A stretch of 64,000 nt of DNA from Bacteroidales bacterium (GTDB lineage Bacteria > Bacteroidota > Bacteroidia > Bacteroidales > GCA-2748055): assembly GCA_020636775.1 (NCBI GenBank), contig JACJXF010000008.1, positions 1-64,000 of the forward strand, given 5' to 3'. The stretch's first letter is position 1; each line of letters starts with the position of its first letter. The notes under the pieces are model-generated. The model was not told where the DNA came from and did no database searches. It was given only the letters and a program-made list of their open reading frames with translations. The position numbers were made by a program, and so were the translations under genes. Positions 7,358 through 16,954 of this stretch are shown in pieces.

Positions 7358-8614
7358 TTAAAAAGTAGTATTAATAGCCGAGACAGGATCCATTCTTGCT
7401 GCAGACCAGGCAGGTGCCAGACCTGAGATTAGTCCGATCAGACTGGATATTCCCAATCCCATTAAAATATTCCCGAAAGTAAGATCGATGGTAAAGCCGG
7501 CAGTAAGGCTGATAATCATGGTCCCGGACCAGACAAGGAACAATCCTACTGCTCCGCCAAAAACCGATAAGATTACTGCTTCGAAAAGAAACTGAAGCAT
7601 TATAAAGAAGCGTTTTGCTCCCAGAGCTTTTTGAATTCCTATCTGGGTGGTTCTTTCCTTTACCCCAACAAACATAATATTCGCAATTCCAAAGCCGCCA
7701 ACAAGTAAGCTGAAAATCCCGATAAACCAGCCTGCCATATTAAGCACTTTAAAGAATCCGTCGAGAGAATTGGTAATCATACTGGTCTGATTAAGTGCAA
7801 AATTGTCATCGGCATTAGGCTTAATTCTTCTTACTGAGCGCATTATCTGTCTGAGCTCTTCCTTAAGCTCATCGTTACTTATATTCTCTTTGGCCCTGAC
7901 CCATATTTCAGGATTCATTTCTTCGCTGCGAATATCGATTACATTTCTTATAAAGGTTACAGGTACGAGTATAGATTCGTCCATGGAATCGGAGAAAGTA
8001 GCTTTTCCTTCTTTGGCAATCACTCCCACGACCTTCATTTTAAAACCATCTACACGAATTGTTTTGCCCACCGGGTCGGTATACGGAAACAGGCTTTTTG
8101 CTATTGAATATCCGATAACCGCAATATTTCTGGCACTTTTAATCTCAAAGGAGGTAAGGTACCTTCCATTTTGTATTTCAATGGTCCGGATTTTCTCTAC
8201 ATTGTTTGAAACACCAATAAACCTTACATTTTCAACCTTATTGTTTTCAAACTTGGCAGTTTTCATGGTTGAAACAACAAAACCGGCATCCTGCGCCCTG
8301 ACCGACCTGTACTCAATTTCCTTATACTCCTTGTAACTTGGAACGGGTCTGTTTACATATTTCCACCATTGGTATTCGGTACCGTTTTCTTCTGTCCATG
8401 GCCATTTTTGAATATAAATGATATTTGTACCCAGGGCTGTTAGACTGGTACGGATATTTGATTCGAGGGAGTCGACTATGGTAAATACCGAGATAATTGC
8501 AAAAATTCCAATGGCAATTCCGGTCAGGGAAAGAATGGTTCTTAGTTTATTTACAATGACCGACTGAAAAGCAAAAATGAAGCTCTCTTTAATGAGTTTA
8601 ATCAGTTTCAACAT
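7358..8614 (-). CDS. MacB/FtsX-type ABC transporter permease
   Basis: The 418-residue protein has the MacB arrangement: one N-terminal transmembrane helix (about 17-40, in LSLTGIAIGIFAIISVFTIV), a large periplasmic core of about 240 residues (FVVSTMKTAKFEN...VIGYSIAKSLFP), and three C-terminal helices (GWFIGIFSLLVGGFGIANIM; FEAVILSVFGGAVGLFLVW; the last near 385-405). MacB-type pumps export peptides, antibiotics or lipoproteins with a separate ATPase. No ATPase or membrane-fusion partner is adjacent, so it probably works with subunits encoded elsewhere. The end PAWSAARMDPVSAI is a typical C-terminus. Confidence 0.88.
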   Translation of the reverse strand: MLKLIKLIKESFIFAFQSVIVNKLRTILSLTGIAIGIFAIISVFTIVDSLESNIRTSLTALGTNIIYIQKWPWTEENGTEYQWWKYVNRPVPSYKEYKEIEYRSVRAQDAGFVVSTMKTAKFENNKVENVRFIGVSNNVEKIRTIEIQNGRYLTSFEIKSARNIAVIGYSIAKSLFPYTDPVGKTIRVDGFKMKVVGVIAKEGKATFSDSMDESILVPVTFIRNVIDIRSEEMNPEIWVRAKENISNDELKEELRQIMRSVRRIKPNADDNFALNQTSMITNSLDGFFKVLNMAGWFIGIFSLLVGGFGIANIMFVGVKERTTQIGIQKALGAKRFFIMLQFLFEAVILSVFGGAVGLFLVWSGTMIISLTAGFTIDLTFGNILMGLGISSLIGLISGLAPAWSAARMDPVSAINTTF

Positions 8615-8741
8615 ATCTATTCAATAATCTTTGGAAAGCTTTTAAAATTCAAATGAAACCACTTCCTTTGCAAGGCAAAAAAAAATAATCTGAGGGCTTT
8701 CAGATAAACTTTAAAAGTACCTATTTTTAATTACTTTTTAA

Positions 8742-8749
8742 TAACTTTG
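8742..8749 (+). promoter_or_regulatory. -7 box (TAACTTTG) of the purH-mre operon
   Basis: This is an exact TAnnTTTG match placed 24 bases before the purH ATG at 8774, giving a leader of roughly 17 bases. A -33 element is not obvious. Confidence 0.55.
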
Positions 8750-8773
8750 TGACATTTTATTATCAGTTTGGAA

Positions 8774-10297
8774 ATGAATGAATTAAAACGGATTTCTTCA
8801 GCACTTATCTCTGTCTATTACAAGGATAATCTTGAACCCATCATCGACTTGCTCAAAGAATTAAAGGTAAAAATAGTATCTACCGGTGGTACAAAGCAGT
8901 TTATCGAAGAAAGGGGCATTGAAGTGCAATCAGTTGAAAGTCTGACTTCCTATCCTTCCATTTTAGGGGGAAGGGTAAAGACTCTTCACCCGAAGGTTTT
9001 TGGTGGAATCCTTGCCCGCAGGGATGAAGCAGGCGATCTGGAACAATTAAAACAATATGAAATCCCCGAGATTGATCTTGTGATAGTGGATCTTTATCCT
9101 TTTGAGGAAACCCTCAAATCAGGTGCCGATGACCAGTCGATAATTGAAAAAATTGATATTGGCGGAATTTCTCTTATTCGTGCAGCCGCCAAAAATTTTA
9201 AGGATGTTCTTGTCGTTTCCGGAAGAGATCAGTATGAGGAATTATATGCTCTTCTTAAGGAGAAAAAAGGTATGAGCAGTATTGAAGACAGACGTCGTTT
9301 TGCCGGAAAAGCCTTTCAGGTTTCCTCACACTACGATACTGCCATATTTTCCTATTTCGACAAAGACGAGTTTTCATCCTTTAAACAGAGTCTTTACCCG
9401 GGCAAAAAATTGCGCTATGGGGAGAATCCTCATCAGGAAGGATTTTTCTTCGGAAAATTTGAAGAGATGTTCGATCAGCTTCACGGGAAAGAAATCTCTT
9501 ACAATAATTTGCTCGATATAGATGCAGGCATCGGTCTGGTATCTGAGTTTGAAGAAACCACTTTTGCTGTGCTGAAGCACAATAATGCCTGCGGACTGGC
9601 ATCACGCGATAATCTTCTTGATGCCTGGAAAGACGCCCTTGCAGGTGATCCGGTTTCGGCTTTCGGTGGAGTGCTGGTAACCAATGCAAAGATCGATGCT
9701 GCCACTGCTGCTGAGATGCACAGTTTGTTTTTCGAAATAGTGATCGCACCTTCCTATGAAGAGGAAGCTCTGGAAATCCTGAAACAAAAGAAAAACCGTA
9801 TAATTCTGGTGCAGAAATCAGCTGAACTATCTGACAGGATAAGCAGAACTCTTCTGAATGGGGCTGTTGTACAGGACAGGGATGTGTATACAGAAACTGA
9901 AAAAGATCTGAGGGTTGTTACAAATACATCCCCCGATAAAAAAGAAATTGAAGATTTATTATTTGCAAATAAGATCGTTAAGCATACCAAATCGAACGCT
10001 ATTGTGCTGGCAAAAAACAAGCAGCTCATAGCCAGCGGGGTAGGACAGACATCGAGGATTGATGCACTAAAGCAATCCATTGAAAAGGCAAAAAGCTTCT
10101 CCTTCGATCTGAAGGGAGCTGTTATGGCATCGGATGCTTTCTTCCCATTTGCCGACTCCGTTGAGATTGCCTATAATGCAGGTATCAGGGCGGTTATTGA
10201 GCCCGGAGGATCGGTGAAAGACCAGGACTCGATTGATTTTTGCAATTCGAAAAACATGAGCATGGTATTTACAGGAATAAGACATTTTAAACATTAG
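8774..10297 (+). CDS. purH: Bifunctional AICAR transformylase / IMP cyclohydrolase PurH
   Basis: PurH performs the last two steps of purine synthesis. The N-terminal IMP cyclohydrolase domain (about 1-150) shows VSTGGTKQFIEERG and TLHPKVFGGILARR. The C-terminal transformylase domain has KLRYGENPHQEGFF, the catalytic-type VLKHNNACGLAS, and SDAFFPFADS. The 507-residue length is standard. I use the ATG at 8774 rather than the TTG two codons upstream. mreB starts 15 bases after its stop, so it appears to head the cell-shape operon. Confidence 0.97.
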   Translation: MNELKRISSALISVYYKDNLEPIIDLLKELKVKIVSTGGTKQFIEERGIEVQSVESLTSYPSILGGRVKTLHPKVFGGILARRDEAGDLEQLKQYEIPEIDLVIVDLYPFEETLKSGADDQSIIEKIDIGGISLIRAAAKNFKDVLVVSGRDQYEELYALLKEKKGMSSIEDRRRFAGKAFQVSSHYDTAIFSYFDKDEFSSFKQSLYPGKKLRYGENPHQEGFFFGKFEEMFDQLHGKEISYNNLLDIDAGIGLVSEFEETTFAVLKHNNACGLASRDNLLDAWKDALAGDPVSAFGGVLVTNAKIDAATAAEMHSLFFEIVIAPSYEEEALEILKQKKNRIILVQKSAELSDRISRTLLNGAVVQDRDVYTETEKDLRVVTNTSPDKKEIEDLLFANKIVKHTKSNAIVLAKNKQLIASGVGQTSRIDALKQSIEKAKSFSFDLKGAVMASDAFFPFADSVEIAYNAGIRAVIEPGGSVKDQDSIDFCNSKNMSMVFTGIRHFKH

Positions 10298-10311
10298 AAA
10301 GAAGTAAAAAT

Positions 10312-11331
10312 ATGGGTTTGTTTTCTTTTCAACAGGAACTGGCAATTGATTTGGGTACGGCTAATACCCTGATTATTCATAACGATAAGGTAGTGGTGAA
10401 CGAGCCATCCATTGTAGCCATTGATGCCCGCACAGGGAAACTGATTGCCATTGGTGAGAAGGCAAGACAGATGCATGGAAAAACCCATGAAAATATTAAG
10501 ACCATCAGACCCTTGCGCGACGGTGTTATTGCCGATTTTGATGCGGCAGAACAGATGATCCGCGGGATGATTAAACTGATTAACAAGGGAAATAAACTCT
10601 TTACACCATCCCTGAAAATGGTGGTATGTATCCCGAGCGGATGCACTGAAGTTGAGAGAAGAGCCGTTCGTGATTCATCCGAACATGCCGGGGGACGCGA
10701 TGTTTACATGATTTACGAACCTATGGCTGCGGCAATTGGTATCGGAATCGATGTGGAAGCACCTGACGGAAGCATGGTTGTTGACATTGGTGGTGGAACA
10801 ACCGAAATCGCCGTAATTGCCCTTGGAGGTATTGTCTGTAACCAGTCACTCAGGGTGGCAGGTGACGGATTTACCGCTGATATCCAGGCTTACATGAGGC
10901 ATCAGCATAATATTAAGATCGGTGAGCGTACTGCCGAAGAAATCAAGATTGTTGTCGGATCTGCCATATCAGAGCTGGATTCACCTCCCCCTGATTTCAA
11001 TGTTCGTGGACCGAACCTTATGACTGCCATGCCAATTGAGATTCCGATATCGTACCAGGAAATTGCTCATTGCCTGGATAAATCAATTTCGAAAATCGAA
11101 ACTGCAGTTCTTTCCGTACTGGAGCAAACACCTCCTGAATTGTATGCCGACATCGTTCAGCGGGGAATATACCTGACAGGTGGAGGGGCCTTACTCCGGG
11201 GTCTTGATAAGCGACTCACAGATAAAATAAATATTCCATTCCTGGTAGCCGAAGATCCTTTACAGGCAGTGGTAAGGGGAACGGGTATTGCATTGAAAAA
11301 TTCGGATAAGTTTTCATTCCTGATGAGATAA
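10312..11331 (+). CDS. mreB: Rod-shape actin homologue MreB
   Basis: MreB forms membrane-bound filaments that orient lateral wall synthesis. The 339-residue protein shows the actin-fold phosphate loops AIDLGTANTLI (about 11-21) and VVDIGGGTTEIAV (about 159-171), the MreB-typical GDGFTADIQAYMR, and TGGGALLRGLD near the C-terminus. It lies between purH and mreC with gaps of 15 and 18 bases, so the operon is tight. Confidence 0.97.
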   Translation: MGLFSFQQELAIDLGTANTLIIHNDKVVVNEPSIVAIDARTGKLIAIGEKARQMHGKTHENIKTIRPLRDGVIADFDAAEQMIRGMIKLINKGNKLFTPSLKMVVCIPSGCTEVERRAVRDSSEHAGGRDVYMIYEPMAAAIGIGIDVEAPDGSMVVDIGGGTTEIAVIALGGIVCNQSLRVAGDGFTADIQAYMRHQHNIKIGERTAEEIKIVVGSAISELDSPPPDFNVRGPNLMTAMPIEIPISYQEIAHCLDKSISKIETAVLSVLEQTPPELYADIVQRGIYLTGGGALLRGLDKRLTDKINIPFLVAEDPLQAVVRGTGIALKNSDKFSFLMR

Positions 11332-11349
11332 GAGCTGTAAGATTATGAG

Positions 11350-12174
11350 ATGAGGAACCTTCTGCAATTTATTCTACGTCATTATATTATTTTCCTTTTT
11401 CTTTTTCTTGAAGGAATATCCTTTCTATTGATATTTCAGTTTAATGCATTCCAGAAATCGCACTTCGTAGGTTTTACAAGAACCATTACCTCACAACTGC
11501 AGGAAGATTTCTATAATTTGAACTCCTATTTTCACCTGAGAGTTGAAAACGAGAAACTTTCAGAGGAAAATGCCCGCCTGCGGAATGAAATTGATAAGCT
11601 TGCAAAGCTGGAGATGAGTCCCGGAATTGTAAAGGATACCATAAGCCAGATGAGTTATACTTTCATACCGAGCAGAGTGGTTAGCTGCTCCGTTAACAAA
11701 CAATACAATTATATTACAGTAAATAAAGGCAGGTTACAGGGGATTTATCCCGACATGGCAGCCATTTCGGAAACAGGTGTAGTTGGAATCGTTGTTGGAG
11801 TTTCCGATAATTACAGTACCATCATTCCCGTGTTAAACAGGAATTTTAGACTTAGTGCACGATTAAAGAAAAATATGTTTTTTGGTATCGTTGAGTGGGA
11901 AGGTTTGTCGCCTGAATATGTCAGTTTCAGGGAAATTCCCGTTCATATTGATGTTCAGCCCGGTGATACGGTCGTTACATCAGGTTTTTCTGCAGTATTT
12001 CCGGAAGGTATTCTGGTGGGTACTGTCGAAAGCGTCAAAAATTCAGGGGGAAATTTTCACGAAATAAAATTGCGCTTGTCAACCGATTACAGGAGATTGT
12101 ATCATGTTAACCTGATTTCATTTAACAGGAAATCGGAACTCGAAGAACTGGAAAACAACAGCAGGAATGATTAG
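11350..12174 (+). CDS. mreC: Rod-shape protein MreC
   Basis: MreC is the periplasmic scaffold that links MreB to the elongation penicillin-binding protein. The protein has one N-terminal membrane helix (about 8-28), a coiled coil (about 65-90, VENEKLSEENARLRNEIDKL), then the beta-rich MreC domain with GVVGIVVGVSDNYSTIIPV and PGDTVVTSGFSAVFPEGILVG segments. At 274 residues it is of normal length. It overlaps mreD by 8 bases, which implies coupled translation. Confidence 0.94.
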   Translation: MRNLLQFILRHYIIFLFLFLEGISFLLIFQFNAFQKSHFVGFTRTITSQLQEDFYNLNSYFHLRVENEKLSEENARLRNEIDKLAKLEMSPGIVKDTISQMSYTFIPSRVVSCSVNKQYNYITVNKGRLQGIYPDMAAISETGVVGIVVGVSDNYSTIIPVLNRNFRLSARLKKNMFFGIVEWEGLSPEYVSFREIPVHIDVQPGDTVVTSGFSAVFPEGILVGTVESVKNSGGNFHEIKLRLSTDYRRLYHVNLISFNRKSELEELENNSRND

Positions 12175-12673
12175 GATTTATTTTAGAAATATACTCCGGT
12201 TTTTTACCGTCTTGTTTTTGCAGGTTCTCCTGCTCGACAATATCCATCTGGGCGGTTACCTGTCACCATTCTTTTACCTGATTTTTATAATACTTCTGCC
12301 ATTTGAAACCCCGAACTGGCTTGTGCTGATCCTTGCTTTTCTGATGGGATTAAGCGTTGACTTTTTCAATGGCACTCCGGGGATGCATGCATCTGCTCTT
12401 GTTTTTATGGCATTCCTGCGTCCCTTTATTCTGAAAAATTTTTCTCCCAGAGACGGCTATGAATCCGGCTCCTATCCACGGGTATTTTATTACGGGATAG
12501 AATGGTTTACAAAATATGCGATATTAATGATTCTTGCTCATCATTTCTTTTATTACTTCGTTGAGTCATACCGGATTTCAGAGCTGTTTTATACCCTTTT
12601 TAGAATTATACTCAGTACCTTGCTTACGACAGTGATAATTGTCCTTAGCCAGTTTTTTATTTACAGAAAATGA
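12167..12673 (+). CDS. mreD: Rod-shape protein MreD
   Basis: This is a 168-residue hydrophobic protein with about five membrane helices, for example FFTVLFLQVLLLDNI, FFYLIFIILLPF and LVLILAFLMGLSVDFF followed by NGTPGMHASA, the MreD family signature. It sits between mreC and mrdA, overlapping both (8 and 4 bases), the standard place of mreD. MreD completes the MreBCD complex in the inner membrane. Confidence 0.93.
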   Translation: MIRIYFRNILRFFTVLFLQVLLLDNIHLGGYLSPFFYLIFIILLPFETPNWLVLILAFLMGLSVDFFNGTPGMHASALVFMAFLRPFILKNFSPRDGYESGSYPRVFYYGIEWFTKYAILMILAHHFFYYFVESYRISELFYTLFRIILSTLLTTVIIVLSQFFIYRK

Positions 12674-14493
12674 TTAACCAGTATTTTCAGAGGAAATATA
12701 TTATCGGAGGGATTATTCTTCTGGCCGGACTGGTACTGTTATTTCGCCTGTTTTACCTGCAGGTGGTGAATTCAAGTTATAAATTATCAGCTGAAAACAA
12801 CTCTAAACGCGAAGTAATTCAGTACCCGGCAAGGGGACTAATGTACGACCGCAACGGTACTCTGCTGGTTTCCAATCAGGCTGCTTACGATGTGATGCTT
12901 ACTCCGGGACAGCTAGATGCTTTCGATACAATTTCTTTTATCAAAATCCTGGGAATTAGCCTGGCAGATGTCAGGTCTGGAATTAAGAAGGCAAAGGAAT
13001 ATTCAAGTTTTGCTCCTTCGGTTTTTATGAAGCAGGTTTCAGGTGAAATCGCTTCTGTACTGCAGGAACAATTGTATAAATTTCCGGGATTTTTTGTTCA
13101 GACAAGGACCCTGAGAAAATATCCGAGAAATATTGCCGCTCACCTTATGGGATATGTTGGTGAGGTAGATAAAAATATTATCGGCAACAATCCTTATTAC
13201 CAGATGGGGGATTATATTGGCATAAGCGGAGTGGAAAAGCGTTATGAGGAAATCCTGAGAGGTGTAAAGGGAAAGAAGAATTACCTGGTGGATGTGCATA
13301 GTCGCATAACTGGAAGTTATCAGGGTGGAAGGTTTGACGTGCCTGCTAAAATAGGAAAGGATATAACTCTTACCATTGATGCGGATTTGCAGGAATATGG
13401 TGAAAGCCTTATGAAGAATTTTACCGGTAGTATTGTAGCTATTGAACCTTCAAGCGGGGAGATGCTGTGTATGGTGAGTACACCATCATATCCGCCTGAT
13501 CTTCTGGTTGGAAGAGGTCTTAGTCATAATTTTAATTCCCTTTCCAGTGATACTCTGAATCCTCTCTTTAACCGTGCCATTGCAGCCTCCTACCCTCCGG
13601 GGTCTACCTTCAAACTGATAAATGCCCTGGTTGGTCTTCAGGAAAAAGTAATTACACCTGCCACCGAATTCGGCTGTCAGAGTGGATATGCCTTTAAAGG
13701 ACAGTTTTTAGGTTGTCACAGCCACAGGTCACCACTGGACCTTAGAGAAGGAATCCAAAACTCCTGTAATTCCTATTTTGTAAATGTTTTCAGAAGGATT
13801 ATGGAAGACCCGAAATTTGGTTCTACGGATCAGGCTTTTAATAACTGGAGGAAACACCTTTTGTCGTTTGGACTTGGAAATACACTGAATTCAGACCTTT
13901 CGGGTGAACTTAAAGGCTTCATCCCAAAGGATGAGTACTATAACAAGTATTATGGCAAAGATCACTGGAACTTTCTAACCATACGTTCACTGGCTATTGG
14001 TCAGGGAGAGCTGGGTGTGACTCCCCTGCAAATGGCTAATCTTACCTCTGCCATCGCTAATCAGGGCTATTACATCACCCCTCATGTTCTGAAGGCAGTT
14101 ATTGGAGAAGAGAGCATTGACCCGGCTTACCTTGAAAGACATTATACAAGCATTGACACCACATATTTTCCAATTGTAATCGATGGAATGGAACTGGCTG
14201 TAAACGGTGGAGCAGGAAGTACTGCCGGAAGAGCTAAGATTGAAGGAATTGTGGTCTGTGGAAAAACCGGAACTGCCGAGAACCCTCACGGAGAAGATCA
14301 CTCTATTTTTATTGCCTTTGCACCAAGGGAAAATCCTAAAATCGCAATAGCAGTTTACATTGAGAATGGCGGATTTGGCGGAACCTGGGCTGCACCCGTC
14401 GCCAGCCTGATGATTGAGAAATACCTTACACGGGAAGTAAAGAGAAAGTATCTGGAAGATTATATTTACAACGCTGAAATCAAACGTAAATAG
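12670..14493 (+). CDS. mrdA: Penicillin-binding protein 2 (elongation transpeptidase)
   Basis: PBP2 cross-links peptidoglycan during elongation together with RodA. It has a single N-terminal membrane helix (about 10-30), a dimerisation domain (QYPARGLMYDRNGTLLVSN), and a transpeptidase domain with the active-site S312 in PPGSTFKL, the SxN motif NSCNSYF, and K532-TG in CGKTGTAEN. At 607 residues it is typical for Bacteroidota. Its ATG overlaps the mreD stop (ATGA). Confidence 0.96.
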   Translation: MINQYFQRKYIIGGIILLAGLVLLFRLFYLQVVNSSYKLSAENNSKREVIQYPARGLMYDRNGTLLVSNQAAYDVMLTPGQLDAFDTISFIKILGISLADVRSGIKKAKEYSSFAPSVFMKQVSGEIASVLQEQLYKFPGFFVQTRTLRKYPRNIAAHLMGYVGEVDKNIIGNNPYYQMGDYIGISGVEKRYEEILRGVKGKKNYLVDVHSRITGSYQGGRFDVPAKIGKDITLTIDADLQEYGESLMKNFTGSIVAIEPSSGEMLCMVSTPSYPPDLLVGRGLSHNFNSLSSDTLNPLFNRAIAASYPPGSTFKLINALVGLQEKVITPATEFGCQSGYAFKGQFLGCHSHRSPLDLREGIQNSCNSYFVNVFRRIMEDPKFGSTDQAFNNWRKHLLSFGLGNTLNSDLSGELKGFIPKDEYYNKYYGKDHWNFLTIRSLAIGQGELGVTPLQMANLTSAIANQGYYITPHVLKAVIGEESIDPAYLERHYTSIDTTYFPIVIDGMELAVNGGAGSTAGRAKIEGIVVCGKTGTAENPHGEDHSIFIAFAPRENPKIAIAVYIENGGFGGTWAAPVASLMIEKYLTREVKRKYLEDYIYNAEIKRK

Positions 14494-14518
14494 TTTTAAT
14501 ACCTGGCTTTGACAAATT

Positions 14519-15931
14519 ATGAGGAGAGGAAATATCATAGCAAATCTGGACTGGATTACCATAATGCTTTATTTGCTTCTTGTAATAATGGGCTGGCTTA
14601 ATATTTTTTCTGCCGTTTATAGCGAAGGTCATCCCAGCATCCTTGATATTAATCAGAGGTACGGGAAACAGTTTATATGGATACTGGCAGCAATAATAAT
14701 GGCCATCGCCATTGTGCTGATCGATCACAGGTTTTATGAGTTTTTTGGATACATCCTCTATGGTACAGCTATTCTTATTCTGCTGGCTGTATTGGTTGCC
14801 GGAAAAGAAATTAACGGATCTAAAAGCTGGTTCGCACTGGGTGGATTTCAGATTCAGCCCTCAGAATTTGCCAAGCCTGCTGTTGCACTGGCTTTAGCCA
14901 AATACCTGAGTACCTTTAATATCAACAGCAAAAAATTCAGCACACTACTAAAAGTAGGGATTATTATATTTCTTCCTTCCCTTTTAATCCTCTTACAGCC
15001 AGATACAGGCTCTGCCCTGGTGTTCTTTGCATTTGTACTTCCGGTATACAGAGAGGGTTTTTCAGGAGCTATATTAATTGGCATGTTTGCCCTGGCACTT
15101 TTATTTATTCTGGTCCTGGTAAGCAATGAATTAGTTTTACTTGCATCAATTATTGCCCTGGGTTTTATAGCTTACTGGCTGATGGTAAAAAGTTTTAAAA
15201 ATCTGATTCTGGCAGTCCTTATATTTATTGCGTTTTTCTTCATTTCACTCGGGGCGTCATACCTGTTTGGGAATAGCCTGGAATATTATCCTGCAGCATT
15301 GATTTCTATGGTACTTTCTATAATTACTTACCTCATACTTGCTTATATACATCGTATACGAAAGGTTGGAATTCTGATGTTGGTTGTTGCTGCTACGGTG
15401 TTTTATACATTTGCAGTCAACTATTCGTTCGACCATTTTCTCAGCGACTATCAGCAGCGAAGAGTCAATATAATGCTTGGGATACAATCCGACCCTTTGG
15501 GCGCGGGTTATAATGTCAACCAGTCGATGATCGCTATAGGGTCGGGCGGAGTCGTAGGCAAAGGATTTCTTCAGGGAACCCAGACCAAGCTAAATTTTGT
15601 TCCCGAGCAAAGTACCGATTTTATTTTTTGTACAGTTGGCGAGGAATGGGGTTTTCTTGGAACTACCATCGTTATTATCCTGTTCCTGTATTTGTTTATT
15701 CGCCTGATAACTCTGGCAGAACTGCAAAAGGAGAAATTTGCCAGAGTCTTTGGGTACGGACTAGTATCGGTTATGTTTCTCCATTTTTTTATAAATATAG
15801 CCATGACCATTGGCCTTTTCCCGGTGGTTGGTATACCTCTGCCTTTCTTTAGCTATGGAGGATCGTCATTATGGGCATTCACAATTTTTCTGTTTATTTT
15901 TCTGAGGCTGGACGCAGGAAGGAAGGAGTAG
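14519..15931 (+). CDS. rodA: Peptidoglycan polymerase RodA (SEDS family)
   Basis: RodA is the SEDS glycosyltransferase paired with PBP2. The 470-residue protein has about ten membrane helices, GSKSWFALGGFQIQPSEFAK (the conserved SEDS loop), LLQPDTGSALVF, and C-terminal VGEEWGFLG and PLPFFSYGGSSL motifs. It is longer than the roughly 370-residue E. coli protein because of extra helices in the middle, as in other Bacteroidota. It follows mrdA by 25 bases and is the last gene of the operon; the next gene converges on it. Confidence 0.95.
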   Translation: MRRGNIIANLDWITIMLYLLLVIMGWLNIFSAVYSEGHPSILDINQRYGKQFIWILAAIIMAIAIVLIDHRFYEFFGYILYGTAILILLAVLVAGKEINGSKSWFALGGFQIQPSEFAKPAVALALAKYLSTFNINSKKFSTLLKVGIIIFLPSLLILLQPDTGSALVFFAFVLPVYREGFSGAILIGMFALALLFILVLVSNELVLLASIIALGFIAYWLMVKSFKNLILAVLIFIAFFFISLGASYLFGNSLEYYPAALISMVLSIITYLILAYIHRIRKVGILMLVVAATVFYTFAVNYSFDHFLSDYQQRRVNIMLGIQSDPLGAGYNVNQSMIAIGSGGVVGKGFLQGTQTKLNFVPEQSTDFIFCTVGEEWGFLGTTIVIILFLYLFIRLITLAELQKEKFARVFGYGLVSVMFLHFFINIAMTIGLFPVVGIPLPFFSYGGSSLWAFTIFLFIFLRLDAGRKE

Positions 15932-15997
15932 GTTTACAGGCCTGAACGAGCCGTTTAAGGACAGCTTTTTTACCAGTAAAATATAGATACAGCTAAT

Positions 15998-16609
15998 TTA
16001 ACCGGCAAATTTCCGTGGCAGGCCGGTGCTTATACCGTGTTCTTTTTCCACAAAGTCACGGATGTCTTCGAAAAATTCAATAAATTCATTCCGCATCTCG
16101 TTTTCTTTTTCCCTCAGGACCTGAACGGCATAGGCTGAATGTTCGGGAAGGGAAGTCCTGCTGGCCATTCGGTAAAGTACATTTTCGATCCCTTCGGGAC
16201 TCGAGTACGACATTAACCAGTTGTTCCTTATAAAATTCGGGAACCAGTTTTTAATACCCTGCGGGAAATCATAATAATGTTTTTTCAGGGTGGAAAAAGA
16301 ATAATCCACAAACTCCTGCAGACTTATTGAGCTGTAATTTTCCCAGCTGGACGACAGGAAATAGTCATAAAATATATCAGTAACAATCCCTGAATATTTT
16401 CCATACCGTTCTGAAATATGAGATTTACTCTTTCGGGTGATAGGATGACTATCGGTATAGCTGTCGATATAACGATGCAGCATAATTCCTTTTCTTATGG
16501 GCTCAGGATAATAAAGATATTCTTTCCCTTTCACATAATCTCCAATGAAATTCCCAACCATGATTTCTTCGTGGTCACCTGAAAGATATAAATGGGCGAG
16601 AAAATTCAT
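15998..16609 (-). CDS. AcpH-like acyl carrier protein phosphodiesterase family (DUF479)
   Basis: The 203-residue protein starts MNFLAHLYLSGD and has VGNFIGDYVKGKE and GIMLHRYIDSYTDSHP, the HD-like metal-binding pattern of AcpH, which removes 4'-phosphopantetheine from acyl carrier protein in E. coli. Metal ligand candidates are the His/Asp residues of NFLAH, GDYVKG and LHRYIDSYTD. Many organisms carry AcpH homologues with no proven ACP activity, so the exact reaction is inferred. Confidence 0.82.
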   Translation of the reverse strand: MNFLAHLYLSGDHEEIMVGNFIGDYVKGKEYLYYPEPIRKGIMLHRYIDSYTDSHPITRKSKSHISERYGKYSGIVTDIFYDYFLSSSWENYSSISLQEFVDYSFSTLKKHYYDFPQGIKNWFPNFIRNNWLMSYSSPEGIENVLYRMASRTSLPEHSAYAVQVLREKENEMRNEFIEFFEDIRDFVEKEHGISTGLPRKFAG

Positions 16610-16954
16610 TTTTCAAACTAATAATGGCAGGCAGAAAAATCTGATTTTTCAATCCTTTACCTGATTTATTATCCTGTTTTTTATAATTTTTAGAGAACTT
16701 AATATATAACGTTCGCTTGCTCTGTAAGTTACAAAAACCGCACCATTTTTCCTATTCAAAAGTATGGAGTATAACTGATCAACAGATATTATTAAACATA
16801 TGCATTTCAATTCAATCTTAAAATTTTAAATAGCTAATAGACAGGTTATTAAAATTTTTTCATGGGATTTTTATTTCTGCTATCTATGTTTTTCAATAGA
16901 TGATTTGTGATTCAAATCGATTACTTTGCCAAACAATTTTTTAAACCTTATAAT
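16610..16954. other. AT-rich intergenic region
   Basis: There is no credible gene in this 345-base gap between divergent genes. A perfect small hairpin GAAAAAT-CTG-ATTTTTC lies at 16634-16650 in the leader side of the AcpH-like gene. No consensus promoter was recognised. Confidence 0.5.

Noticed and set aside
9381..9749. 122-codon minus-strand open frame inside purH
   Set aside because: Antisense shadow of a well-conserved purH region.
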